Source of the DNA: Arsenophonus nilaparvatae
GTDB taxonomy: Bacteria > Pseudomonadota > Gammaproteobacteria > Enterobacterales > Enterobacteriaceae
Assembly: GCF_000757905.1 (NCBI RefSeq)
Contig: NZ_JRLH01000002.1
Direction: 5' to 3' (one strand)
DNA length: 64,000 nt
Under the pieces are notes generated by a model that saw only the letters and a list, made by a program, of their open reading frames with translations, was not told the DNA's origin and did not search any database. The position numbers were made by a program, and so were the translations under genes. Positions 18,443-26,811 of this stretch are shown in pieces. Every line of letters begins with the position of its first letter. Position 1 is the first letter of the stretch.

Positions 18443-18466
18443 ATTGTAAACTCCTTAATCCGTCTA

Positions 18467-19681
18467 TTAATGATGAGCCCATTCAATGCTATTAAGATCG
18501 ACACCCTGCTTATACATCTCCCATAACGGAGAAAGATCACGCAGCCGACCTATCGCATTATGGATTAGCTGGATGGCATAATCGATTTCTTCTTCTGTGG
18601 TGAATCGACCAAAGGAGAAACGAATTGAGCTGTGAGCTAACTCATCATTCATTCCCAATGCCCTTAGTACATATGAAGGTTCGAGGCTTGCTGATGTACA
18701 CGCGGAACCTGATGAGACAGCCAAATCTTTGAGTGCCATCATCAATGATTCACCTTCTACATAGTTAAAACTGACATTCAGAATATGAGGTGCGCCATTT
18801 ACCAGGAAGCCATTAAGATAAACTTCTTCAATATTCTTAATGCCGTTCCATAAACGTTGGCGTAAGGCATTTAATCTATCAGACTCTACCGCCATTTCTG
18901 CTTTAGCAATCCGATAAGCTTCCCCCATTCCTACAATTTGGTGGACAGGTAATGTTCCTGAGCGCATGCCTCGTTCATGACCACCGCCATGTTGTTGGGC
19001 TTCAAGTCGAATACGGGGTTTACGACGCACATAAAGTGCACCTATTCCCATTGGTCCATACAGTTTATGTGCTGAGAAAGACATTAAATCAACTTTTAGT
19101 TTACTCAAATCAATCGGTAATTTACCGACCGCTTGGGTAGCATCAACATGAAAAAAAATTCCTCTATTGCGGCAAAGTTCGCCAATAGAGGCAATATCTT
19201 GAATGATTCCAATCTCATTATTGACATGCATGATAGAAACCAAAATTGTATCATCACGCATAGCCGCTTCAAGTTCATGTAAATCAATAAGACCACTATT
19301 TTGTGGTGAAAGGTAAGTCACTTCAAAACCTTCACGCTCAAGTTGACGGCAAGTATCCAAAACCGCTTTATGCTCGGTTTTACTGGTAATGATATGTTTA
19401 CCTTTTTTCTGATAGAAATTGGCAACCCCTTTCACTGCCAGGTTATCTGATTCAGTCGCTCCTGAAGTAAAAACAATTTCACGCGGATCCGCATTGACTA
19501 ATTCAGCAATCTGATTTCGCGCAATATCAACAGCTTCTTCAGCCCGCCAGCCAAAACCATGAGAACGCGATGATGGATTACCAAAATTGCCATCCATTGT
19601 CATACACTGGATCATTTTTTCAGCAACACGGGGATCAACCGGTGTAGTCGCCGAGTAATCTAAATAAATCGGTAGTTTCAT
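18467..19681 (-). CDS. iscS: cysteine desulfurase IscS
   Basis: IscS is the PLP enzyme that takes sulfur from cysteine for Fe-S clusters, tRNA thiolation and cofactors. The ATG at 19681 gives MKLPIYLDYSATTPVD and 404 residues, exactly the E. coli length; the open frame before it is not conserved. The PLP lysine is Lys206 in SFSAHKLYGP and the catalytic loop cysteine lies in SSGSACTSASLEPSY. The C-terminus SIEWAHH is conserved. Confidence 0.97.
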   Translation of the reverse strand: MKLPIYLDYSATTPVDPRVAEKMIQCMTMDGNFGNPSSRSHGFGWRAEEAVDIARNQIAELVNADPREIVFTSGATESDNLAVKGVANFYQKKGKHIITSKTEHKAVLDTCRQLEREGFEVTYLSPQNSGLIDLHELEAAMRDDTILVSIMHVNNEIGIIQDIASIGELCRNRGIFFHVDATQAVGKLPIDLSKLKVDLMSFSAHKLYGPMGIGALYVRRKPRIRLEAQQHGGGHERGMRSGTLPVHQIVGMGEAYRIAKAEMAVESDRLNALRQRLWNGIKNIEEVYLNGFLVNGAPHILNVSFNYVEGESLMMALKDLAVSSGSACTSASLEPSYVLRALGMNDELAHSSIRFSFGRFTTEEEIDYAIQLIHNAIGRLRDLSPLWEMYKQGVDLNSIEWAHH

Positions 19682-19762
19682 TAACTCACTAGCTCCATAA
19701 GACGAAAAACGTCTCAAAATTTTATCACTTTGCAATTATTCTATTTTGTAGAACCGTGCAAT

Positions 19763-20257
19763 TTATGCTCGTATATTAATAATGGGTTCGGATTGATGAG
19801 TCGCTCTCATATGGTGTTTATCGTTATCTTGACGACCAGCAACTTCTTGTACTTCTTGATTATTGACCAATTCTTCTAAGCTAATATTACTAAGAAAACC
19901 CGTAATACGGTCACTTAAATCACGCCATAGTGCATGGGTCAAACAACGCTCTCCACCTTGACATCCTTCTTTTCTTCCTTGACAACGAGTGGCATCAATA
20001 GACTCATCAACAGCAGAAATCACTTGAGCGATAAAAATATTTTTCGCTTCCCGACCTAATAGATATCCGCCGCCAGGGCCACGAACACTGGAAACCAGTT
20101 CGTTTTTGCGAAGTCGAGAAAAAAGTTGCTCAAGATAAGAAAGAGAAATGCCTTGACGTTCCGATATATCAGCCAATGGCACAGGCCCTGTCTTTGAATG
20201 CAATGCCACATCCAGCATGGCTGTTACTGCATAGCGTCCTTTAGATGTGAGTCTCAT
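19763..20257 (-). CDS. iscR: Fe-S cluster-sensing regulator IscR
   Basis: IscR is an Rrf2-family regulator that represses the isc operon when it carries a [2Fe-2S] cluster and acts at other sites without it. The 164-residue protein starts with the winged helix MRLTSKGRYAVTAMLDVAL. Cluster ligands are Cys92, Cys99, Cys105 and His108; the spacing has one residue more than E. coli (92, 98, 104, 107). It heads the isc operon. Confidence 0.96.
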   Translation of the reverse strand: MRLTSKGRYAVTAMLDVALHSKTGPVPLADISERQGISLSYLEQLFSRLRKNELVSSVRGPGGGYLLGREAKNIFIAQVISAVDESIDATRCQGRKEGCQGGERCLTHALWRDLSDRITGFLSNISLEELVNNQEVQEVAGRQDNDKHHMRATHQSEPIINIRA

Positions 20258-20295
20258 AATATATCCCCATAGTTAAATGTGACAAAAATTGTGTC

Positions 20296-20345
20296 ATTCC
20301 AGAGTGTTTTAGTCAACTATTTAACCTAGTAATTTACTCAACTAT
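20296..20345 (-). promoter_or_regulatory. isc promoter with two IscR type-1 sites
   Basis: On the minus strand two copies of a type-1-like IscR motif are seen: one at 20321-20345 (ATAGTTGAGTAAATTACTAG and on) and one at 20296-20320 (ATAGTTGACTAAAACACTC and on). The second contains a -35 TTGACT; CACAAT 17 bases later (about 20291-20296) fits as the -10. E. coli iscR also has two sites. The assignment is by consensus. Confidence 0.7.
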
Positions 20346-21073
20346 TATTTATGCCATTTTTCAATTGATGTGAGAATGCCACGCAAAATATGGAGTTCCT
20401 GCACTTCGGGACGCGCTCGAGTAAATAAACGTCGCAATTTATTCATGATTTGCCCAGGGTGACGCTTTCTGATAAATCCAGATACATTAAGCACTGCTTC
20501 AAGATGGTTATAAAATCGTTCTATATCCTCAAATGGTGGATATTGTACCCTATCTTCATTATCTACCGAGGCTTTTTTTTCATTTATTGCTAGGTATGCC
20601 ATACGAATTTCATAACTGATCAATTGAACAGCCATTGCTAAATTGAGTGAACCATATTCAGGGTTGGTTGGAATATGAAGATGATATTGGCATCTCTGTA
20701 GTTCTTCATTTGTTAAACCAACTCGTTCGCGGCCAAAAATGATAGCCACCGGAGAATTTATTGCCTGGCGGACAGTTTTTTCGCCACATTTGCGAGGCGT
20801 TACCTGTGGCCATGATAACGTACGATCGCGCACACTCGTTCCAATTACCAAGCTGCATCCAAGCAAAGCTTGATCTAATGTTTTCACGATAGTCGCTTGA
20901 CCAATAACATCACTGGCGCCAGCTGATAATGCAATAGCCTGTGCATCCGGCAATATGAGTGGATTAACTAAGTACAAATTAGTTAGTCCCATCGTTTTCA
21001 TCGCACGGGCAGTTGATCCCATATTTCCGGTATGCGAGGTTTCAACCAAAATAATGCGAATATTTTCTAGCAT
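20345..21073 (-). CDS. trmJ: tRNA Cm32/Um32 methyltransferase TrmJ
   Basis: TrmJ 2'-O-methylates position 32 of several tRNAs with SAM. The 242-residue protein has the SPOUT fold motifs: NIRIILVETSHTGNMGSTARA at the start, the mid FGRERVGLTNEEL and the C-terminal YGSLNLAMAVQLISYEIR that form the knotted SAM site. E. coli TrmJ has 246 residues. It is divergent from suhB and lies upstream of iscR as in E. coli; its stop codon touches the distal IscR site. Confidence 0.95.
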   Translation of the reverse strand: MLENIRIILVETSHTGNMGSTARAMKTMGLTNLYLVNPLILPDAQAIALSAGASDVIGQATIVKTLDQALLGCSLVIGTSVRDRTLSWPQVTPRKCGEKTVRQAINSPVAIIFGRERVGLTNEELQRCQYHLHIPTNPEYGSLNLAMAVQLISYEIRMAYLAINEKKASVDNEDRVQYPPFEDIERFYNHLEAVLNVSGFIRKRHPGQIMNKLRRLFTRARPEVQELHILRGILTSIEKWHK

Positions 21074-21198
21074 GATTGTCTTTATTTGGTGTTAATAATC
21101 AGGCTATTCTACCACAATCATAGTCATGTTGACGAATCTCTGTTATACTGCCGAACTTGCTTAAACCTTGTTCTTTAACATTCCAGTGGAAATAACCC

Positions 21199-22002
21199 AT
21201 GCATCCAATGCTAACTATTGCTATACGGGCAGCTCGCCAAGCAGGTAACTTTATTGCTAAAAGCTATGAAAAACCTGACTCTATCGAAATAATGGCAAAA
21301 GGCCAAAATGATTTTGTGACCAATATTGATAAAAAAGCAGAACAAATTATTATTGAAGTCATTCAAAAATCTTATCCTACTCATACCATTATTACCGAAG
21401 AGAGTGGTCAAATACTTGGTGAAAAAAATGATATTCAGTGGGTTATTGATCCTTTGGATGGCACAACCAATTTCACTAAACGCTTACCCCATTTTGCCGT
21501 CTCCATCGCAGTACGTATTAACGGCCGTACAGAAATCGCTGCTATTTATAACCCTATGCTTAATGAGCTATTTACTGCGGTACGTGGGCAAGGTGCACAA
21601 TTAAACGGTTACCGCCTTCGTCTTAAAAATAATAATGAATTAGACGGGGCAATTATTGCCACGGGTTTTCCTTTCAAAGCGAAACAACATTCAGCTGCAT
21701 ATATTAATATTGTCGCTAAACTATTTAAAAAATGCGCCGATTTTCGCCGCACAGGTTCAGCGGCTTTGGACTTAGCTTATGTTGCTGCTGATCGTGTCGA
21801 TGGCTTTTTTGAGATTGGCTTAAAACCGTGGGATTTTATGGCTGGAGAACTATTGGTGCGTGAAGCCGGTGGAATTGTAACCGACTTCGTTGGCGGACAT
21901 AATTATCTCACCTCTGGCAATCTGCTAGCTGGCAGTCCACGGATAGTGAAAAAAATGGTGCTAGAAATGCAGACCGAGTTAAGCGATCCATTGAAATGCT
22001 AA
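21199..22002 (+). CDS. suhB: inositol-1-monophosphatase SuhB
   Basis: SuhB hydrolyses inositol phosphates in vitro and, as a Nus-factor partner, helps rRNA transcription antitermination in E. coli. The 267-residue protein equals the E. coli length. Metal-site motifs WVIDPLDGTTNFTKR and the C-terminal KPWDFMAGELLVREAGG are intact. The gene is divergent from trmJ, as in E. coli. Confidence 0.96.
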   Translation: MHPMLTIAIRAARQAGNFIAKSYEKPDSIEIMAKGQNDFVTNIDKKAEQIIIEVIQKSYPTHTIITEESGQILGEKNDIQWVIDPLDGTTNFTKRLPHFAVSIAVRINGRTEIAAIYNPMLNELFTAVRGQGAQLNGYRLRLKNNNELDGAIIATGFPFKAKQHSAAYINIVAKLFKKCADFRRTGSAALDLAYVAADRVDGFFEIGLKPWDFMAGELLVREAGGIVTDFVGGHNYLTSGNLLAGSPRIVKKMVLEMQTELSDPLKC

Positions 22003-22342
22003 ACAATGCGCTTAAAAAGCAATAGCCAAAGTTATATTGAGTTAATAATGTCTTGATGGCTTAACTTTGTCATTTACTAATTGGTGAAGGCTGCAAATGG
22101 TAAAAATTCACCATGGCTTTAATTAGTTAAATAAACCCGCTAAATATTTTCAATATTTACTCTTGTTATCGGTGCTTTATTGCTTAATTGGATATAAAAC
22201 CCCTATTCCTTTTCAGGCATTAAGGGGTATTTTAATGATTGGCCAGCTTGTTTAGTTTTAATATAAAAATTTTTATCTGCATAGTTGGTTAATATTTATC
22301 TGTTATTCAAATTAAATGAACTACTCTAACTTAATTGTTTAG
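22003..22342. other. gap between convergent suhB and hcaT-like gene
   Basis: Non-coding AT-rich sequence. A hairpin ACCCCT / AGGGGT spans 22199-22228 with an 18-base loop and TATTTTAA after it; it could end transcription from suhB. E. coli genes yfhR and csiE of this region are missing and leave no recognisable trace. Confidence 0.4.
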
Positions 22343-23509
22343 CTATTCCATCGAATTTAATGATGTTATTTTTTTATTCGGGCGAATAAATAGTGCTGGA
22401 ATGGCAATCAATACCATTAACCAAAATACCCAGTTATGGTGAAAAGGTAAATGTTCATAAACAAAACCTACCACAATTGTCACTAGCGCTAAACCACCTC
22501 CTAGTCCAAATGCCGAATAAAATGCTTGCAGCGGAATAATTTCACCTTCGCTACGTGCACTAATAAAACGCATTGCCGCTAGATGACAAACAGTAAAAGT
22601 ACCACTATGTAAAAGTTGGCTAACTATCAGTATTGGTAAAGTGGTAAAATAGGCCATTAATCCCCAACGAACAACCGCGCAACTAGCTGATAACAATAAT
22701 AATCCACTTACCTGCCAATGACGGAAAAGGACATGGCTAAAGGTAAACACAATCACTTCAGCAACAATACTTAAAGACCATAACAGGCCAATAATACCAT
22801 CGGAATAACCCACTTGTTGCCAATAAATTGAAGAAAAACCATAATAGGCAGCATGAGAAGCTTGTAATAAAGTAATACACAGTAAAAAACGCCAGACTGA
22901 GTTATCGGCTAATAATTGCTTCAATGATATAGTTGTATTAGCTATTTGGCGATAAGTGGCTTTAGGCATAACTGTAGGTTGTAATAACATCGTCAACAGC
23001 ATAATGATTATACTGACAAGTAATGCGTAAATAATTATTTTATGTCCCCCGCTATTCGCTAAATAACCGATCCAAGAAGCGCTAATAATAAATGCAATCG
23101 AACCCCAAACCCTTAATTTTCCATAATCAAATGTTAACTGTTTTTGCCAAGTCGCGGCTAACGCATCGGTTAAAGGTATCATCGGTGAAAAGAAGAGATT
23201 GAAAGCCAACATGATAAATAATAACCATAACCAATGTGAACTTACGGTAAATCCAACAGCAAAGAGCAGCGTTAAACCAGCAAATAGACGCAAAGTCGTA
23301 ATTAGGTGATAGGCTCGCTTCACTATCGGTGCGATCATTAAAGAACCAATAAAACGAGCGGTAAGGCCGGCGGCTAGCAAGATACCAATTATATCAGCCT
23401 CAAGTCCTTCACCATTTAGCCAAATCGCGATAAAAGGCAAAAAAATGCCATAAGCAAAAAAATAAGTGAAATAATCTAAAGCAAGCCAACGTGTTGATGG
23501 AATAATCAT
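22343..23509 (-). CDS. hcaT: HcaT-like MFS transporter
   Basis: This 388-residue, 12-helix major facilitator protein aligns along its length with E. coli HcaT (379): STRWLALDYFTYFFAYGIF at the start, MLAFNLFFSPMIPLTDALA, and HAAYYGFSSIYWQQVGYS in the second half. HcaT is a predicted 3-phenylpropionate permease. No hca catabolic genes are found beside it here, so the real substrate in this organism is open. The gene lies between suhB and glyA as hcaT does in E. coli. Confidence 0.85.
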   Translation of the reverse strand: MIIPSTRWLALDYFTYFFAYGIFLPFIAIWLNGEGLEADIIGILLAAGLTARFIGSLMIAPIVKRAYHLITTLRLFAGLTLLFAVGFTVSSHWLWLLFIMLAFNLFFSPMIPLTDALAATWQKQLTFDYGKLRVWGSIAFIISASWIGYLANSGGHKIIIYALLVSIIIMLLTMLLQPTVMPKATYRQIANTTISLKQLLADNSVWRFLLCITLLQASHAAYYGFSSIYWQQVGYSDGIIGLLWSLSIVAEVIVFTFSHVLFRHWQVSGLLLLSASCAVVRWGLMAYFTTLPILIVSQLLHSGTFTVCHLAAMRFISARSEGEIIPLQAFYSAFGLGGGLALVTIVVGFVYEHLPFHHNWVFWLMVLIAIPALFIRPNKKITSLNSME

Positions 23510-23536
23510 TATTTATTCCCATTTGATTATCGATGT

Positions 23537-23570
23537 AAAAAGCCCGTTTCAGTTAACAACTAAAACGGGC
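23537..23570 (-). terminator. terminator downstream of glyA
   Basis: Minus-strand stem GCCCGTTT / AAACGGGC with an inner AGTT/AACT pairing and then TTTTT. A strong intrinsic terminator after glyA. Confidence 0.88.
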
Positions 23571-23598
23571 CGAAACGGATGACTAAATTTTAACTTAT

Positions 23599-24852
23599 TT
23601 ATGCATAAACAGGAAACTGTTGGCAAATCAACAATACTTTTTGTTTTACATTTTGGATCACGCTTTCATCATCAATCTTATCCAAAATATCACATATCCA
23701 ATTGGCCAATTCAGCCGATTCTTTTTCTTTAAAACCACGACGAGTAATGGCGGGTGAACCAATACGAATACCTGAAGTAATAAATGGGCTCTGAGGATCA
23801 TTCGGTACACTATTTTTATTGACGGTAATATTAGCGCGACCCAGCGCAGCATCTGCCTCTTTACCTGTGATCCCTTTATCCACTAAATCTAATAAAAATA
23901 AATGGTTTTCAGTTCCACCAGAAACAACCTTGTAACCACGTTTGATGAAAACTTCCACCATCGTTTTCGCATTTTTAGCCACTTGCTGTTGATAAGTTTT
24001 AAATTCAGGCTCCATCGCTTCTTTTAATGCAACCGCTTTACCAGCAATAACATGCATTAATGGGCCACCCTGAGCACCAGGGAATACGGCAGAATTTAGT
24101 TTTTTGTAAAACGCCTCATCACCACCTTTAGCCAAGATCAAACCACCACGAGGGCCAGCCAAAGTCTTATGGGTAGTGGTCGTCACGACATGTGCATGAG
24201 GAACAGGGTTAGGATAAACGCCAGCAGCGATCAAGCCAGCGACATGTGCCATATCAACAAATAAGTAAGCACCAATACTATCTGCAATTTGACGCATTTT
24301 AGCCCAGTCAACCACGCCTGAATAAGCAGAAAAACCGCCAATGATCATTTTAGGTTTATGTTTTTGTGCCTGAGTGGCTATATCGTCGTAATCAATTTTA
24401 CCCTCTTCATCGATACCGTAGGGAACGATATTATAAAGCTTACCAGAAAAATTGACGGGTGAGCCATGGGTTAAATGTCCACCATGTGCCAAATTCATAC
24501 CTAATACCGTATCACCAGGTTGCAATAAAGCCATATAAACAGCGGTATTAGCTTGTGAACCTGAGTGTGGCTGAACATTAGCAAAATCCGCATCAAATAG
24601 AGTTTTTGCTCGATCTATAGCGAGTTGTTCAACAATATCAACATATTCACAACCACCATAATAACGTTTACCAGGATATCCTTCGGCGTATTTATTCGTA
24701 AGTTGAGAACCTTGAGCCTGCATAACTCTTGGACTGGTATAATTTTCTGAAGCGATTAACTCAATATGCTCTTCCTGACGCTTAACTTCATTTTCCATTG
24801 CCTGCCATAGTTCTTGATCATAATCTGCAATATTCATTTCGCGCTTTAACAT
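23599..24852 (-). CDS. glyA: serine hydroxymethyltransferase
   Basis: GlyA converts serine and tetrahydrofolate to glycine and 5,10-methylene-THF, the main source of one-carbon units. The 417-residue protein has the E. coli length and is nearly identical at many blocks, such as HIELIASENYTSPRVMQAQG and the PLP-lysine region VTTTTHKTLAGPRGG. A PurR-like operator lies upstream. The gene is divergent from hmp as in E. coli. Confidence 0.97.
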   Translation of the reverse strand: MLKREMNIADYDQELWQAMENEVKRQEEHIELIASENYTSPRVMQAQGSQLTNKYAEGYPGKRYYGGCEYVDIVEQLAIDRAKTLFDADFANVQPHSGSQANTAVYMALLQPGDTVLGMNLAHGGHLTHGSPVNFSGKLYNIVPYGIDEEGKIDYDDIATQAQKHKPKMIIGGFSAYSGVVDWAKMRQIADSIGAYLFVDMAHVAGLIAAGVYPNPVPHAHVVTTTTHKTLAGPRGGLILAKGGDEAFYKKLNSAVFPGAQGGPLMHVIAGKAVALKEAMEPEFKTYQQQVAKNAKTMVEVFIKRGYKVVSGGTENHLFLLDLVDKGITGKEADAALGRANITVNKNSVPNDPQSPFITSGIRIGSPAITRRGFKEKESAELANWICDILDKIDDESVIQNVKQKVLLICQQFPVYA

Positions 24853-24957
24853 TTACTTCTCCTGACTCAGCCACATTTTAAATCTTTATTCAACTAAATG
24901 AATATCACACAGTGTAAACTCTTTTAGCTCACTGAGATAGCCCAAAAATAAAAAATT

Positions 24958-24973
24958 ACGCAAACGATTGCCA
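24958..24973 (-). promoter_or_regulatory. candidate PurR operator of glyA
   Basis: ACGCAAACGATTGCCA on the plus strand resembles the PurR box (ACGCAAACGTTTNCNT) and the operator known upstream of E. coli glyA. It lies about 105 bases before the glyA start. Together with the box before purL it suggests that PurR control was kept, provided that purR exists elsewhere in the genome. Confidence 0.6.
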
Positions 24974-25086
24974 CATCCGAATTATCAAATAAAAACATTT
25001 CTCAATAGCGATTTTATTGCCAATTAAATATGCTAATTCAATCTCAGTTTTACAATTAATTATTTACTTTTAACATTAAACAATTT

Positions 25087-25109
25087 AAGTTTCATATGAA
25101 ATGCAACTT
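25087..25109 (+). promoter_or_regulatory. candidate NsrR site upstream of hmp
   Basis: A 23-base near-perfect palindrome: AAGTTTCAT on the left, TATGA in the centre, AATGCAACTT on the right. It fits the NsrR operator form (two AANATGCAT-like half-sites) and lies about 30 bases before hmp, the gene most strongly repressed by the nitric oxide sensor NsrR in E. coli. Confidence 0.55.
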
Positions 25110-25140
25110 ATAAACTCTGGCCAAAACTTAGGAACTTTAT

Positions 25141-26348
25141 ATGATAGATACTCAAACTATCGCGACCGTCAAATCAACTATTCCTCTTATTGTCTCCACC
25201 GGCCCTAAATTAACCGCTCATTTTTATCAGCGTATGTTTCAACATAACCCTGAATTAAAAGATATTTTCAACATGAGTCATCAAATTAATGGTGAACAAA
25301 GAGAAGCTTTATTCAATGCCATTTGCCTCTCCGCCAGCAATATTGATAATGTTTCAGCCTTACTGCCTGCCATTGAAAAAATCGCCCAAAAACATGCCAG
25401 TCTGAATATAAAACCTGAACATTATTCGATTGTTGGTCAACATCTATTGCATACCATTGATGAGCTATTTCAGCCTGGAAAAGAAATTATTGATGCCTGG
25501 GCTAAAGCTTTTCACGTGCTAGCCGATATCTTTATTAACCGTGAAGAACAGATCTACCAAACAAATGAAGAGCGTATCGGAGGTTGGCGAGGTTTACGTC
25601 ATTTCAAAGTGGCTAAAAAGATCCCGCGCAGCGAAACGATCACCAGTTTTCAATTTATTCCAGAAGATGGTAATGAAGTAGTCGATTTCCGCCCAGGACA
25701 ATATTTAACGATTTACCTACAGGATAATGAAAAACTCACTAATCAACAAATTCGGCAATATTCATTAACCAATGCACCTAATGGCAAAAGTTATTGTATC
25801 GCTGTAAAACGTGAAGAAAAAGGAAGTGTGTCAAACTATCTTCATAATGAGATAAAAGAAGGTGACATCGTCAAACTGGCACCACCCTGCGGTGATTTTT
25901 TTCTCGCCGTTAATGCCGATACACCAGTAACACTAATTTCAGCCGGTGTCGGCTTAACGCCGATGATAAGTATGTTGGAAAAGTTACATCAGCAACAACA
26001 TAAAGCACCACTGAATTGGCTACACGCGACAGAGCATGGTGGACATCACGCCTTTGCTAATGAAGTAAAAAATAAATTAACCGATTTTACTCATGGCTTC
26101 AGTGCCGTTTGGTATAACAATCCACGAGAGCAAGACAGGCCACAAAAACAGTACCAATACCAAGGGTTAATGGAGCTGTAAAAGTAAAAGAGCAGCTTAA
26201 TCTTAAAAATATGCATTATTACTTCTGTGGCCCAGTCAACTTTATGCAATTTATTGCCAAACAGTTGCTCGCCATGGGTGTAAATACCAGTCACATCCAC
26301 TATGAGTGTTTTGGACCACATAAAGTTATTGAGGGAAATGAACAATAA
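25141..26348 (+). pseudogene. hmp: flavohemoglobin Hmp, one-base frameshift near C-terminus
   Basis: Hmp oxidises nitric oxide to nitrate with O2 and NAD(P)H. The first frame (25141-26181, 346 codons) carries the whole globin domain, the FAD-binding domain with RPGQYLTIYLQ and RQYSLTNAP, and most of the NAD domain. After QGLMEL it hits TAA at 26179. In the +1 frame the missing end continues without a gap: KEQLNLKN, then HYYFCGPVNFMQFIAKQLL and HYECFGPHKV, stopping at 26348. Spacing to the E. coli sequence is exact if one base was lost right after the LMEL codons. The truncated product would lack the conserved CGP and ECFGP parts of the NAD site. A sequencing error is possible; otherwise it is a young pseudogene. 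Confidence 0.88.
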
Positions 26349-26380
26349 TAATTAAAACCCTCACTAAAACCAGGGTAAGT

Positions 26381-26449
26381 GGTAACAGGTGGAACAAAAA
26401 GTTACAGATTCCATATCAACTCCTTTGTAACTTTCAACCATCTGTTACC
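26381..26449. repeat. long imperfect inverted repeat between hmp and glnB
   Basis: Left arm 26381-26406 (GGTAACAGGTGG, then AAAGTTACA) pairs with right arm 26425-26449 (TGTAACTTT, then CCATCTGTTACC) around an 18-base loop. Both arms match in two blocks with a small mismatch between. It lies between convergent genes and could act as a bidirectional terminator, although a clean T-run is lacking. Confidence 0.65.
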
Positions 26450-26457
26450 CTTTAAAA

Positions 26458-26799
26458 TCAAATAGCCGCTTCATCCTGCTCGCCAGTTCGAATACGGATC
26501 ACATGAGCAATATCATAAACAAAAATTTTGCCATCACCAATTTTTCCCGTTTGTGCCGTCTGTATTATCGTTTCAATACAACTGTCAACAATATCGTCCG
26601 GAACAACAATTTCAATTTTTACTTTAGGCAAAAAATCAACCATATATTCTGCACCACGATAAAGTTCTGTATGACCTTTTTGACGGCCAAACCCTTTTAC
26701 TTCCGTCACTGTCATTCCGGTTATGCCGACATCTGCTAAAGCTTCTCTTACATCATCCAACTTGAAAGGTTTGATAATTGCATCAATTTTTTTCATCAA
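26458..26799 (-). CDS. glnB: nitrogen regulatory protein PII
   Basis: GlnB senses 2-oxoglutarate and glutamine status and controls NtrB and GlnE. The protein is 113 residues from the first ATG or 112 from the second (26796), the latter matching E. coli. The T-loop GHTELYRGAEYMVDF carries the uridylylated tyrosine (Tyr51 in the 112-residue form), and the C-terminal TGKIGDGKIFVYD loop is intact. It lies 12 bases after nadE, so both are likely on one transcript. Confidence 0.96.
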   Translation of the reverse strand: MMKKIDAIIKPFKLDDVREALADVGITGMTVTEVKGFGRQKGHTELYRGAEYMVDFLPKVKIEIVVPDDIVDSCIETIIQTAQTGKIGDGKIFVYDIAHVIRIRTGEQDEAAI

Positions 26800-26811
26800 A
26801 TTATCCTATTA

